Shown: positions 46,496 to 56,532 of the stretch, piece after piece
Layout of the letters: each line of letters begins with the position of its first letter
Numbering within the stretch: position 1 is the first letter of the stretch
From: Hymenobacter ginkgonis
GTDB lineage: Bacteria > Bacteroidota > Bacteroidia > Cytophagales > Hymenobacteraceae
Assembly: GCF_009755225.1 (NCBI RefSeq)
Contig: NZ_WQKZ01000002.1
Location: 186,001-250,000 of the forward strand
Reading direction: 5' to 3'
Length of the DNA stretch: 64,000 nt
Notes under the pieces: generated by a model
What the model was told of the DNA's origin: nothing
What the model saw: the letters and a program-made list of their open reading frames with translations, nothing else
The model's database searches: none
Translations under genes and position numbers: made by a program

Positions 46496-46841
46496 TGAAC
46501 GGGGGGGGTAGGGTTTGGAGGGGCGGACCGCCGGCAGCTAGCTGGGCGACGCCTTGACGCCTTGGGAAAGCGCCGAGCCTTAAGCCTTAGGCCACGAGCA
46601 TAAGTTGAGCAGGTTTTTGAAAGAGCATGTTAGCTTGCCATTGTAGTTTACAAAGTTTTAAAGGTGAGCATAGTAAATCGGGAGGTTAACCCAGGCGCAT
46701 CGCGGCGCGGCTGACACTGCAAACCTAGGGGCGGCCCTACCCCGGCAAACGGTATAAACCGAGGATTTGGCGGTACTTTGAATTTTATCCAACCTACTGG
46801 CCCGTAACTAGTTGAGAAACAAATGCGCTTTCGTTTCCCCT

Positions 46842-49172
46842 ATGGCATTCTCCTTTTTGGTTGGTAGGCGGCTCTTACTACTGCTCGTCTTGCTCAGCTT
46901 TGTTAGCCGGGCCGAGCCCATTTACCCCTTGCTCAGCCCCGCCGCCGTGAGCCGGCTGCGTGCACAGTTGCGCCACAGCCGCCCCGATACCAACCAGCTA
47001 AAGCTGCGGCTTCAGCTAACCGCCGACCTGCTGGCTCGCTACGAAGAGCTAGGCATTGGGCCCGATAGCATTGTCGCCTTTGCCGAGCAGGCGGGCGCAG
47101 CCAGCGAGAGGCTGCATTTTGCGGTGGGACGCATTGGCAGCTTCTACATTTTGGGGCGGGTGCAGTGCGACATTGCCGGCGATACGTCGGGCACGGCCGC
47201 CGTGCGCCAGGGTATTAGCCTGAGCCAGCGCCAGGGCCGCCGCCACCTCGAAGCATTGGGGTGGTATTACCTCGGCAATTGCTACCCCCAAGCCGAGCTA
47301 AATAGGTCGGCCAAGCTGGTTTACTACCAGCGGGCCAAGTCCTTATTTCATCAGTTGGGGGCCCGCGTAGAGGAAGCCTACCTCCTCAAATGTCTCGCCG
47401 ATGTGCACTTGCTGCAAGGCCACTCTATGCAGGCGGCCCAGGAGCTACGGCAGGTGGCCGCCTGGTACCGCGCCGCCGGCCACCGCGAGCTGCACTACAC
47501 CTACGACCTACTGGAGGCGGCCTACCAGCAGGCGGGCAACTATAAGGAGGCCCTGCGCTACGCCCTGGCCGCGATAGAAAGCGCCCAAGCCACCCACGAT
47601 ACCCTAGTTATCGGCGGCTTTTACGCCAAGGTGGGCGGCATTTACCACGACTTGCACCAAGAGGCGCCCGCGCTTACTTACTACCACAAAGCCTTGGCTA
47701 GCTACCGCCAGGCTCATGTAGCGGGCTCCGTTATTCAAATAGCCGGGGCAATTGCCCGCATCTTAATTGCGCAGCACAAGCCCCAGCAGGCACTGGCATT
47801 TTTCACGCAAAATGCCCAGCCGGGTGGGGCCCGCAACCAGGTTAGCTACCTGCGCTACCTCGCCGATTGCTACGTTGCCGTTGGCCGCAACCACCAGGCA
47901 GAAGCCTGTTTTCTGCGGGCGTTGTCCCTTATTAAGAGCAAGGCTGATAATAATTTCAACCAAGTGGCTATCCACCGGGAGTTGGGCAGCTTTTACTTGC
48001 GCACCCAGCGCTACGACCAAGCGCGCTGGTACTTGCAGCAGGCTTTGCAGTTCAACCAGCGCAAAGGGGCGCTGCCGAGTTTGGCGCGGCTGCACCTGCT
48101 GATGTTTCGGGTTGATTCGGCGCAGGCGCGTTTTCCGGCGGCTATTGCGCACTACCAGCGCTACAAGCTGCTGACTGACTCCATGTTTAACGAAGTAAAA
48201 AACAAGCAGTTACTTGACCTCGAAATTCAGTACGACACCCGCAAGAAGGAGCAAAACATCGCCTTGCTCACCAAACAAAATTTGGTGCAGCAGGCGCGTA
48301 TCCGGCAGCGCGAGTGGCAGCGCAACACCCTGCTGGCCGGGGCCGCCCTGCTAGCCTTGCTGCTGGGCCTGGGCTACAATCGCTACCGTCTCAAGCAGCG
48401 CAGCGCCCACTTGCTGGAAGCCAAGCAGCAGGAAATCAACCTCAAAAACGACTGGTTGGAGCAGCTAGTCAGCGATAAGCAAGGCTTGCTAGAAGAGAAA
48501 GAAGACTTGCTGGATGAAAAGGAAGAACTATTGCAAGAAAAGGACTGGATGCTGAAGGAAATACACCACCGAGTAAAAAACAACCTTCAGATTATCAGCA
48601 GCCTACTTAACACGCAAGCGGAATACCTGCGCGACCCCGCCGCCCTAGCGGCCCTGCGCGAAAGCCAAAACCGGGTGCAGGCCATGGCCCTGGTGCACCA
48701 GAAGCTATACCAGTCCGACAGCGTGGCGCGGGTGAATATGCCCGAATACATCCGCGAGATTACCGAGCACCTGCTAGACTCGTTCGACTGCGCCGACTCG
48801 GTGCGGGCGCAAGTAGCCGTGGCGCCCATCGAGCTAGATGTGGCCCTGGCCACGCCCCTGGGCCTCATCATTAACGAGGCCGTTACCAACGCCCTCAAGC
48901 ACGCATTTCCGCAGCGCCGGCCGGGCACCCTCAGCATCCGCTTGCAACCCCGTGGAGCGCACCACTACGAGTTGCTCATTGCCGACGACGGCGTGGGCCT
49001 ACCCCCCGGCTTCGACCTGAGGCACAGCCAGTCGCTGGGCCTGACAATGGTGACCGGCCTAAGCAAGCAACTAGATGGCCTACTGCATATTACGCAGGAC
49101 CACGGCGTGCGCCTCACGCTGCAATTTGAGGCTACCCGCAAAGCCGTGCGCGCCGAAACGGCCCCGGCGTGA
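46842..49172 (+). CDS. TPR-containing sensor histidine kinase (HisKA_2 type)
   Basis: A 776-residue membrane sensor kinase. A signal peptide (LLLLLVLLSFVSRA) is followed by about 400 residues of tetratricopeptide repeats (for example YYLGNCYPQAELNRSAKLVYYQRAK) that would lie outside the membrane. One transmembrane helix (NTLLAGAALLALLLGLGY) leads into a charged coiled coil with repeated L-x-EKE units. The phosphoacceptor is in EIHHRVKNNLQII (His575/576), then a HATPase domain with NEAVTNALKHAFP and DDGVGLPPGFD. The ATG at 46842 begins the signal peptide. It is convergent with a sigma-54-type response regulator, a possible partner. Confidence 0.9.
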   Translation: MAFSFLVGRRLLLLLVLLSFVSRAEPIYPLLSPAAVSRLRAQLRHSRPDTNQLKLRLQLTADLLARYEELGIGPDSIVAFAEQAGAASERLHFAVGRIGSFYILGRVQCDIAGDTSGTAAVRQGISLSQRQGRRHLEALGWYYLGNCYPQAELNRSAKLVYYQRAKSLFHQLGARVEEAYLLKCLADVHLLQGHSMQAAQELRQVAAWYRAAGHRELHYTYDLLEAAYQQAGNYKEALRYALAAIESAQATHDTLVIGGFYAKVGGIYHDLHQEAPALTYYHKALASYRQAHVAGSVIQIAGAIARILIAQHKPQQALAFFTQNAQPGGARNQVSYLRYLADCYVAVGRNHQAEACFLRALSLIKSKADNNFNQVAIHRELGSFYLRTQRYDQARWYLQQALQFNQRKGALPSLARLHLLMFRVDSAQARFPAAIAHYQRYKLLTDSMFNEVKNKQLLDLEIQYDTRKKEQNIALLTKQNLVQQARIRQREWQRNTLLAGAALLALLLGLGYNRYRLKQRSAHLLEAKQQEINLKNDWLEQLVSDKQGLLEEKEDLLDEKEELLQEKDWMLKEIHHRVKNNLQIISSLLNTQAEYLRDPAALAALRESQNRVQAMALVHQKLYQSDSVARVNMPEYIREITEHLLDSFDCADSVRAQVAVAPIELDVALATPLGLIINEAVTNALKHAFPQRRPGTLSIRLQPRGAHHYELLIADDGVGLPPGFDLRHSQSLGLTMVTGLSKQLDGLLHITQDHGVRLTLQFEATRKAVRAETAPA

Positions 49173-49243
49173 GCTGGCACAACTGCACCGCGAACCGTGG
49201 GCTTGCTGCGGCTACCCAGCGCTAGCACCTGCCTACCCCCCGC

Positions 49244-51775
49244 CTACCGCGGCACGCTGATACCCAACTTCTTCATGCGAGCTTCCAGCGTAGTAGGCTT
49301 AATGTTAAGCAGTTCGGCGGCCCCGCCAGTGCCGCGTACGCGGTTGCTTGCCTGCGCCAGAGCAGCTAGTATGGCGGCGCGCATCGACTCTTGCAAGGGG
49401 CGAACCGAGGCCCCTACCCCCTCTCCTGGCTCGGAGGGGGGCGCGGCGGGCACCAGGTTTTCGGCCAGGGCCAGGGTGGGCGAGTACGACAGGATGGCGG
49501 CTCGCTCAAGCACGTGTTCCAGCTCGCGGATATTGCCGGGCCAAGCGTAGCGCTGCAGCTGCTGCACCGAGGCGGTGGCGATGCCAGTAAGCGGCTTGCC
49601 GAGCTTCTTGCCGATGCGGGGCAAAAAGTGCGTGGCCAGGGGCAAAATGTCTTCTGGCCGCTCGCGCAGCGGCGGCACCACCAATGGGAACACGTTGAGC
49701 CGATAGTACAAGTCGGAGCGGAAGCGCCCGGCGGCCACCTCCTGCTGCAAGTCGCGGTTGGTGGCCGCAACGATGCGCACATCGACCACCAGGGGCCCTT
49801 TGCCGCCGATGCGCTCGATTTCCTTTTCCTGGAGCACGCGCAGCAGCTTGGCTTGTAGCTCGAGGGGCAGCTCGCCGATTTCATCCAGGAAAATGGTGCT
49901 GCCTTGGGCCAATTCAAATTTGCCGAGGCGCTTATCGGTGGCTCCGGTGAAGCTGCCTTTTTCGTGGCCAAACAGCTCGCTCTCGATAAGCTGGGGGGGT
50001 AGGGCGGCACAGTTTACTTTTATCATGGTGCGGCGCGCACGCTTCGACAGGTTATGCAACGCCCGCGCTACCAGTTCTTTGCCGGTGCCGGTTTCGCCGG
50101 TTATCAGCACCGTATAATCGGTGGGAGCCACGAGGGCAATATTCTTGAAAAGCGCCTGCATAGCGGGGCCCACCCCGATAATTTCCTCGAAGTTGTGGCT
50201 GGTTCTGATTTCCTCGGTGAGGTAGGTTTTCTCTAGCTCCAGCTGCTCGCTCAGAGTTTTGATGCGCTCGTAGGCCAGCAAGTTTTCCAGCGCCAGGCTC
50301 AGCGGCCGGCTCAGCTCTTGCAACAGGCGCAGGTCTTTCTCGGTGTAGGCATACGCCGCCTTGCTGGCTACTACCATCGCTGCCAAGGGGCGGTTCTGGA
50401 TGATAATGGGCACGTACATCGACGATTGCAGGCCGCCCAGCCATTCGCCATAGCGCTGGGCCACAAGGTTGCGCGCGCGTGCCGCGCGGCCGGCCTCGCC
50501 CACGTTCAGGGTGGGCTGTTGCAGCAAGTCTTCCAGCTCGACCAGGGCCTGCTGCCATTGCTGGCGCGTCTGGGCATCGGTCAGGTCCACGACCTGTTCG
50601 GCGGGCAGCGGCAAGAAGGTGCCCTTTTGCCGGTACACGCTGTTTTCGCCGTGCGTGGTGCCCAGCACCCGCCCTACTTGGTGAAAAGCCAACAGGTCGA
50701 GGGGCAGCAGTTTATGAATGGCGGCCGCCACCACGGGGGTAATTTCGGTCAGGTCGCGCCCATTGCGGAAAGCCCCGACTATCGACAGCTCGGCGGTTTT
50801 GAGGCGGCGGCGGGCGTCAATTTCCTCGCAGGCCAGCAGGTTGTCGAGGGCCAGGGCAATTTGCGGAATAATGAGCTTAATCGCTTCGTAATCAGCCTCG
50901 GTAAAACCTTCTGCCTTCGTGCTAGCCAGTTGCATACTGGTGAACGAGCGCTGCTTCAGCAGCACCGGAAACACGGCCATTGCCCGCACCCCAAACGCGG
51001 TGCGGCTGGCCTGCGCCGTGGGGTAGTACCGGCACAACTCGTCGAAGGCCGCGCCCGCAAACAGGCCCGGCCGTTCGCCCAACTGGTCGGGCGCCTCCTG
51101 CTTCAGGCGGGCCAGTAGCTCGGCGGGCGTGTCGCGGCCCAGCAGCCCGGGCAGGTGCACCCGCTCGAAGTTGCCGAGCGCCGTTTTGCGCAGCATCACC
51201 CAGTAAAACGACTGCTCCTCGGGCAAGCCAATACGCAGGTTGAGCAGCGTAAACGGTACTAGCTTATCGACTTGCACTGCAATGGCCAAGCACAGCGCGT
51301 CGCGGTCGTGCACCGTCACAACAGCATTGTTGACGGCCATTTGAATGTCGCGTTGTTGGCGCAGCTTGGTTTCTTCGCCGTGGGCGTGGCGGTAGCGGGC
51401 TATTTCGAGGGTCGTTAGCACATCCTTTTCGCGGAAGGGCTTGGTGAGAAAACCAAACGGCTGGGTGACCTTGGCGGCATCTAATACGCTGTCCGTCAGG
51501 TTGGCCGACAAGAAAATAAACGGAATATGCCGCTCGCCCAGCCAGTGCGCCAGGTCAATGCCCGTTTCCTCTCCTTTCAAAAAAATGTCGAGCAGCACAA
51601 TAGTCGGCTCCTGCTGCGCCACTAGCGCCCGCGCCTCGGCCCCCGACTCTGCCAGGCCCAGCACCGCGTAGCCAGCCTTGACCAGAATTCGACGCAAGTC
51701 GTTCGCAATTAAGAACTCATCCTCCACAATGAGGGCGGTAGCCGCAGGAGCGAGTTCGGCAGAATGGGGCGTCAT
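49244..51775 (-). CDS. Sigma-54-dependent response regulator (REC-GAF-GAF-AAA-Fis)
   Basis: A 843-residue transcription activator. An N-terminal receiver domain has the acidic pair in ALIVEDEF, the phosphoacceptor Asp in [12 protein letters not shown] and the Lys in FLTKPFRE. Two GAF-like domains follow (about residues 150-310 and 330-500). The AAA+ domain has Walker [17 protein letters not shown], the sigma-54 contact loop GSFTGA, Walker [13 protein letters not shown] and the sensor region [14 protein letters not shown]. The C-terminus is a Fis-type helix-turn-helix ([18 protein letters not shown]). It should activate sigma-54 promoters on phosphorylation, possibly by the convergent kinase. 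Confidence 0.93.
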   Translation of the reverse strand: MTPHSAELAPAATALIVEDEFLIANDLRRILVKAGYAVLGLAESGAEARALVAQQEPTIVLLDIFLKGEETGIDLAHWLGERHIPFIFLSANLTDSVLDAAKVTQPFGFLTKPFREKDVLTTLEIARYRHAHGEETKLRQQRDIQMAVNNAVVTVHDRDALCLAIAVQVDKLVPFTLLNLRIGLPEEQSFYWVMLRKTALGNFERVHLPGLLGRDTPAELLARLKQEAPDQLGERPGLFAGAAFDELCRYYPTAQASRTAFGVRAMAVFPVLLKQRSFTSMQLASTKAEGFTEADYEAIKLIIPQIALALDNLLACEEIDARRRLKTAELSIVGAFRNGRDLTEITPVVAAAIHKLLPLDLLAFHQVGRVLGTTHGENSVYRQKGTFLPLPAEQVVDLTDAQTRQQWQQALVELEDLLQQPTLNVGEAGRAARARNLVAQRYGEWLGGLQSSMYVPIIIQNRPLAAMVVASKAAYAYTEKDLRLLQELSRPLSLALENLLAYERIKTLSEQLELEKTYLTEEIRTSHNFEEIIGVGPAMQALFKNIALVAPTDYTVLITGETGTGKELVARALHNLSKRARRTMIKVNCAALPPQLIESELFGHEKGSFTGATDKRLGKFELAQGSTIFLDEIGELPLELQAKLLRVLQEKEIERIGGKGPLVVDVRIVAATNRDLQQEVAAGRFRSDLYYRLNVFPLVVPPLRERPEDILPLATHFLPRIGKKLGKPLTGIATASVQQLQRYAWPGNIRELEHVLERAAILSYSPTLALAENLVPAAPPSEPGEGVGASVRPLQESMRAAILAALAQASNRVRGTGGAAELLNIKPTTLEARMKKLGISVPR

Positions 51776-52055
51776 GCAGCAGCTTAGCTAAGAAATGAGA
51801 AGTCGCTGCTTGCCTGATCTTGCAGGTCAGCACTCGCCCAAATGAACTCCAAAAGTACCTCCAACATATTGGAGACTCCATTTTAATGGGGCCACTGCCG
51901 AAGCAGCAGGGCACCCACCCTAAATGTACAACTATTTATGAAACAAGCAAATACCTACCAGCCTATCAAAGCAAAAGCCGTCATAAGCCCCTTGGCATTG
52001 GTTTGGCAAAAAGGGGGATATACCTGTTTTTCTAGCCCTTATTCCAGTCCTTCCC

Positions 52056-52949
52056 ATGACGTGTTTAACCCAACATGAGGCCTTGGTAGTGGAAGAAATT
52101 GACGCCGCTACCTGGAACGCTCCGCAACCCCTGCGTGACCACTTCGCGCTGGTACTCATCCGCCGGGGCAGTGGCACGTATCTACCTCACGGCCATAATC
52201 TTCCTTACCAGCCCGGTACCCTGCTGCTGCTTGGCCCCGCCGACTGCTACCACTTCGCCATCGACCAACCCACGCGGTTTGGCCAGCTGCGTTTTACCGA
52301 GGCGTACCTGGCCAGCCTCACGGCCACCGGGCCCCACGCGGCGGCCTGGCAGCAGCTGCGCGATGTAGGGCAGCACACTGCGCTGGGCCCAGCGGGCTAC
52401 TTTGCCCAGGGTGCGGCCGAGCCCCAGCTGAGCGCGCTGCTCACCATTTTATTCACCGAATACGGCCACCGGCCGGCCGGCCACGCCGCGCTAGCCAGTT
52501 CGCTGATGGGGGCCGTGCTGAGCTTTGTGGGCCGGCAGCTGGCGCCCCCGCTGCCCGTGCGGCGCGGCGCTCCATCCTACGCAGCGAGCGTGGTGCAGCG
52601 CCTACTGGCCTACATCCGCCACCACATTGCCGAGCCGGACCGCCTGCGCGTTGAAGAGTTGGCCAGTGCCTTTGCCTATTCGCCCAGCCACTTAAGCGAG
52701 CTGTTTCGGCAGGAAACGGGCGAGTCGCTGCGCCAATACATTGTGCGCTACCGGCTGTGGCTGGCCGAAAGCCGGCTGGAGCTAAGCACGCTGCCCATCT
52801 CCCAAATTGCTGATGAGCTGGGCTTTGTGGATGTATGCCACCTCAACAAGCTCTTTAAGAAGCGCTACCGCCTTACCCCCACTGCCTACCGCCGGCAGCT
52901 GGTGGGAGGCACCCCTCACCACCCTACCCCGGCGTATGCGCTGCGCTAG
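52056..52949 (+). CDS. AraC-family transcriptional regulator
   Basis: A 297-residue regulator. The N-terminal half has the cupin-like ligand-binding pattern (FALVLIRRGSGTYLPHGH, YQPGTLLLLGPADCYHF). The C-terminal 100 residues hold two helix-turn-helix motifs (LRVEELASAFAYSPSHLSELFRQETG and ISQIADELGFVDVCHLNKLFKKRYRLTPTAYR, each given in shortened form). The next gene, a VOC dioxygenase, follows 45 bases later on the same strand and may be its target. The 280 bases upstream are AT-rich without a recognisable promoter. Confidence 0.9.
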   Translation: MTCLTQHEALVVEEIDAATWNAPQPLRDHFALVLIRRGSGTYLPHGHNLPYQPGTLLLLGPADCYHFAIDQPTRFGQLRFTEAYLASLTATGPHAAAWQQLRDVGQHTALGPAGYFAQGAAEPQLSALLTILFTEYGHRPAGHAALASSLMGAVLSFVGRQLAPPLPVRRGAPSYAASVVQRLLAYIRHHIAEPDRLRVEELASAFAYSPSHLSELFRQETGESLRQYIVRYRLWLAESRLELSTLPISQIADELGFVDVCHLNKLFKKRYRLTPTAYRRQLVGGTPHHPTPAYALR

Positions 52950-52994
52950 CCAGTGCTTCGCCCACTACCTATTTCATTTTCAACAACTTTTCTT

Positions 52995-53930
52995 ATGGCA
53001 CCTCGCATACTGGGCCTGCACCACATCACCGCCATTGCGGGCAATGCGCAACGCAACTACGATTTTTACGCGCGGGTGCTGGGCCTGCGTTTTGTGAAGA
53101 AGACGGTCAATTTTGACGACCCTGGCACCTACCACTTCTATTTTGGCGACGAGACGGGGTCGGCGGGTACCATCCTCACGTTTTTTCCTTGGGAGCACAT
53201 CACGGCCGGCCGGCGCGGCACGGGCCAAGCCACCGAAATCGGCTACTCGGTGCCGGCTGGCAGCTTCGATTTTTGGATGAAACGCTTCGAGGATAATGAC
53301 ATTTCTTACCTTAAGCCGAGCGAGAAATTTGGCGAACCTTACCTCACTTTTTTCGACCCCGATGGCCTGAAATTCGAGCTTATCGAATCGAAAACACCCG
53401 ATGAGCGTACGCCCTGGGCTACCCCCGAAGTGCGCGCCGAGGTAGCCACCAAGGGCTTCCACACCGTCACGCTCACGCTGGCCAGCAGCAAGCCCACGGC
53501 CGAAATCCTGACCGATGTATTTGGCTACACGCTGCTGGAGCAGCACGATAACCGCGCCCGCTACGTGACCGATACGGTGCAGGGCGCGGCTTACATCGAC
53601 CTGGTGGAGGCGCCTGGCGAGGCGCGCAGCATCACGGCGGGTGGCTCGGTGCACCACATCGCCTTCCGGGTGAAGGATGACGAGGCCGAGCTGTATTTTC
53701 GCAAGAAGCTGCTGGAAAGAGGTTTGCAGCCTACCCCCCAGATTGACCGGGACTACTTCCACTCGGTATATTTCCGCGAGCCCGGCGGCGTGCTATTTGA
53801 AATCGCCACCGAAAACCCCGGCTTTACGGTGGATGAGCCGCTGGCCGAACTAGGCACCCACCTCATGCTGCCCACTCAGCACGAGCGCCTGCGCTCGCAG
53901 CTAGAAACGCGCCTACCCCCCATCGGCTAG
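52995..53930 (+). CDS. VOC-family ring-cleaving dioxygenase (MhqO-like)
   Basis: A 311-residue protein with two vicinal-oxygen-chelate modules. Metal-ligand positions are the His of ILGLHHITAIAG, His of SVHHIAFRVKDDEAE and Glu of GVLFEIATENPGF. Other marks are RVLGLRFVKKTVNFDDPGTYHFYFGDE (two adjoining motifs) and YFREPGG. Related enzymes (MhqO/MhqA) protect against quinones by opening hydroquinone rings. The ATG at 52995 is used; the open frame to 52953 is not conserved. It likely forms a unit with the AraC gene before it. Confidence 0.9.
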   Translation: MAPRILGLHHITAIAGNAQRNYDFYARVLGLRFVKKTVNFDDPGTYHFYFGDETGSAGTILTFFPWEHITAGRRGTGQATEIGYSVPAGSFDFWMKRFEDNDISYLKPSEKFGEPYLTFFDPDGLKFELIESKTPDERTPWATPEVRAEVATKGFHTVTLTLASSKPTAEILTDVFGYTLLEQHDNRARYVTDTVQGAAYIDLVEAPGEARSITAGGSVHHIAFRVKDDEAELYFRKKLLERGLQPTPQIDRDYFHSVYFREPGGVLFEIATENPGFTVDEPLAELGTHLMLPTQHERLRSQLETRLPPIG

Positions 53931-53975
53931 GCCCACCGCCAACGGCTGTTTTTAAGAGCGCGTTTAGAAATAAAA

Positions 53976-54064
53976 AGGCCGTCATGCTGAGCTCGCCGAA
54001 GCAACTCTACCACTTCGTTGAATGAGGCGGCAGAGCTGCTCCGGCGAGCTTAGCATGACGGCCT
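53976..54064. repeat. Palindromic intergenic repeat, family A, copy 7
   Basis: 28-base arms (53976-54003 and 54037-54064) pair with two mismatches; the left arm contains GTCATGCTGAGCTCGCCGAA. It lies between the convergent dioxygenase and GH65 genes, where it could terminate both. Confidence 0.85.
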
Positions 54065-54115
54065 GAAGGTGTTTTAGCAAACCCTAAACATGCTTTCAAG
54101 ATATAAGGCAGGCGC

Positions 54116-56176
54116 TCAGCGGCCCACCGAGTAGGTTTTGCGCTGGGTGCCTACCCCCGTTATTTTCACCGACTGCCAGCCGCTGGGCAGCGTAGTCTTG
54201 CGCTGAGCTATGCCAGTGGGCGTGATGTCGAGCCCGCCAAAGCCCATGAGCACGGCTTGCAGCACGCCGCCCGCGCCGGTGGCAAAGTAGGGGTTGGTGC
54301 CGCCCTTGGTTTCGGCGATGACGCGGAAGGGGGGTAGCAGGTTGGGCGTGTAGGCATCTTGGAAGAAATGCTGGGCCTTGGCGCCGTCGCCAAGCCGGGC
54401 GTAGAGCAGCGCGAAGATGGCCTGCGTCATGGCCGGGGTGCCTTCGTTGGGCACGCGCGTTTCGTAGTAGGCCAGGTCTTTCTTGATTTGGGCGGGGTCG
54501 GTGATGGTGCCCAGGGGGTAGGCCAGCAGGTTCACGTCGCCCTGCTTGATGCCCTCGCCGTGGTAAGTAGCGTGCTCCTGGGTTACGCCGTTGGCCATTT
54601 TAAGAATTGGAATGTTCTGGGCCACGAGTTGCCAGTCGGCGTTGGCGGGCCGGCCGAGCAGCTTGGCGGCGGCGGCGGCGGCGCGCAGGTTGGCCTGGGC
54701 GGCGGCGTTGGTGAAGGCGTCGTTGTCCACGTTTTCGGCCCACTCGTCGGAGGCCACCACGTTCTTGATGTCGTAGTGGCCGGGGCCGTTGCGCTCGACG
54801 CGGCTGGCCCAAAAGTCGGCCGTGGCGGCGAGGATGGGGTAGCCCTTTTCGCGCAGCCAATCCTTATCCTGCGTTACGCAGTAGTACTGCCAGGCGGCCA
54901 GGCCCACGCAGGCCGAAATATGGTGCTCAAATGGCCCGCTCAGCGCCCACACGGGCGTTTCCTCCACGCCGGTGTCGGCGCTTTCCCACGGAAACATGGC
55001 GCCCTTGTAGCCGTGGGCAAAGGCGTTGCGCTTCGCCAAATCGAGGCGATTGAAGCGGTATTCGACCAGCGACTTGGCAATGTCGGGGTGCAATACTAGC
55101 AGAGCTGGGTACATCCACAAGTCGCTATCCCAGAACACGTGGCCGTTGTAGCCGAGGCCCGAGAGGCCCATCGGCGAAGGCGAATAATCGGTGCCCGCCC
55201 GCGAAAAGCTGTAGAGGTGGTACAGCATACTGTGCACATCCTGCTGGGCCTGGGCGTCGCCGGTTATTTGGATGTCGCTGCGCCACAAGTCCTGCCAGGC
55301 TTTCTGGTGAAAATCGAGCAGGCGCTGGCGGCCTTCGAGGCGAGCAAAAATGGTGAGGCGCTCGGCCTCGTTGAGCGGGTCGGGGTGGTGGGCCGACGTG
55401 ATGCTGGAGCCCGCCACGGCGTAGGCGTAGGTTTGGCCGGCCTTCAGGGCGCGGCTGAATTTCATGAGGTGCATGTTATTGTCCCACATCTCGTGAATAA
55501 CGCGCGGCTCCTGCCCGTGCGGCTCGCTAAACAAGAAGCTGTTGCTGGCGCACAGCGTGAGCTTGCCCGTCGGGCTCTTGGCCGACGACGTGAGCAAGCT
55601 GAGGGTAGCGTGCGGCCGGTCGATTTCGTTGTAGTAGTTCTGCACGTCGCGCAGGGCGTCGGGGGCATCCATGACGCTGGCGGCCGTCAGGGCCACGTCC
55701 TTCTTGGCCACGATGCTCACATCGAGCAGCACCGTGAAGGGCAAGTGGCGCAGCGCGTAGTAGGTGTAGCTGATGGTAGCTTTGTCCTGGTAGTCAAAGG
55801 TGGTCGTTAGGCTCGCCCGCTGCATATCGAGCTGCTGGCGGAAGTTGCTCGCATCCTGCGCGTTGAGGCGGTGGCCGTCCACCTCCAGGTACATATTAAG
55901 TAGGTTGAAGCTGTTCAAGAAATTGCTCACCCTACCCCGCCCGTACTGGTCGTAGGCGCCGGCCAGCACCACGGTCTTCACTTGGAAGGGGGTAGGCGAC
56001 GACACAATGCCCAGCATACCATTGGCCACCGTCACGCCGTAGTAGTTGCTGGGGTCAATCTTGCCGGCGGCAAGGCGCCAGGGGTCGGGGGTGGGCTGAG
56101 CCACGAGCGGGCGGGCGCCCAAGAGTAGTAGCCAGGCACAGCAAGCCAGCCAGCGAAACGGGGTGGGTGGGAACAT
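54116..56176 (-). CDS. Secreted GH65 family glycosidase
   Basis: A 686-residue exported protein (signal MFPPTPFRWLACCAWLLLLGARPLVAQ, n-region plus core). After an N-terminal sandwich, the (alpha/alpha)6 barrel shows GHVFWDSDLWMYPALLVLHP, MFPWESADTGVEETP and the general-acid region VVASDEWAENVDNDAFTNAAA (shortened here to DEWAENVDND). Most GH65 enzymes are cytoplasmic phosphorylases; a secreted form suggests a hydrolase, as for the kojibiose hydrolase of Flavobacterium or acid trehalase. The exact linkage cannot be read. ATG 56176 starts the signal peptide. It is divergent from the hybrid sensor. Confidence 0.88.
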   Translation of the reverse strand: MFPPTPFRWLACCAWLLLLGARPLVAQPTPDPWRLAAGKIDPSNYYGVTVANGMLGIVSSPTPFQVKTVVLAGAYDQYGRGRVSNFLNSFNLLNMYLEVDGHRLNAQDASNFRQQLDMQRASLTTTFDYQDKATISYTYYALRHLPFTVLLDVSIVAKKDVALTAASVMDAPDALRDVQNYYNEIDRPHATLSLLTSSAKSPTGKLTLCASNSFLFSEPHGQEPRVIHEMWDNNMHLMKFSRALKAGQTYAYAVAGSSITSAHHPDPLNEAERLTIFARLEGRQRLLDFHQKAWQDLWRSDIQITGDAQAQQDVHSMLYHLYSFSRAGTDYSPSPMGLSGLGYNGHVFWDSDLWMYPALLVLHPDIAKSLVEYRFNRLDLAKRNAFAHGYKGAMFPWESADTGVEETPVWALSGPFEHHISACVGLAAWQYYCVTQDKDWLREKGYPILAATADFWASRVERNGPGHYDIKNVVASDEWAENVDNDAFTNAAAQANLRAAAAAAKLLGRPANADWQLVAQNIPILKMANGVTQEHATYHGEGIKQGDVNLLAYPLGTITDPAQIKKDLAYYETRVPNEGTPAMTQAIFALLYARLGDGAKAQHFFQDAYTPNLLPPFRVIAETKGGTNPYFATGAGGVLQAVLMGFGGLDITPTGIAQRKTTLPSGWQSVKITGVGTQRKTYSVGR

Positions 56177-56532
56177 GGAAGAGGGCGAAAAGCGACGCCC
56201 GGCAAGCAAACGCTCGCCCGGCAGCGCCGGTGGAGCCGCCCACGTAGGCAGCGCCTCAAAAATAAGCAGCTAGCCTTGGTAGGCAATGGGGTTAGCCACA
56301 CCTATTTACCGGGCTCCTACCCCCCGCTGGGCGGCCGGGGCCAAGGGGCACCACCCGGTGATGGAGTAGGCCTTAGTAGCCACTGTTGCAACCGATTAAT
56401 CCATTTCTATCTACCTTACGGTAAAATCAGCCCTCCTCTGATTGACTATTCTTGGCTTAAGTGGCCCAGCAGCCCTATTTGGGCAATTGTGGCGGCTTGG
56501 CCAAGTGCTATACACTCTCTAGTTCCCACCCG

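Noticed and set aside
46147..46557. A 136-residue plus-strand open frame upstream of the histidine kinase
   Set aside because: The opposite strand aligns with the neighbouring esterase gene, so this is the antisense of a pseudogene.
56177..56532. An N-terminal extension of the hybrid sensor from a GTG at 56461
   Set aside because: It would place 24 residues before a clear lipoprotein signal sequence, which would block export. The TTG at 56533 gives a normal signal.
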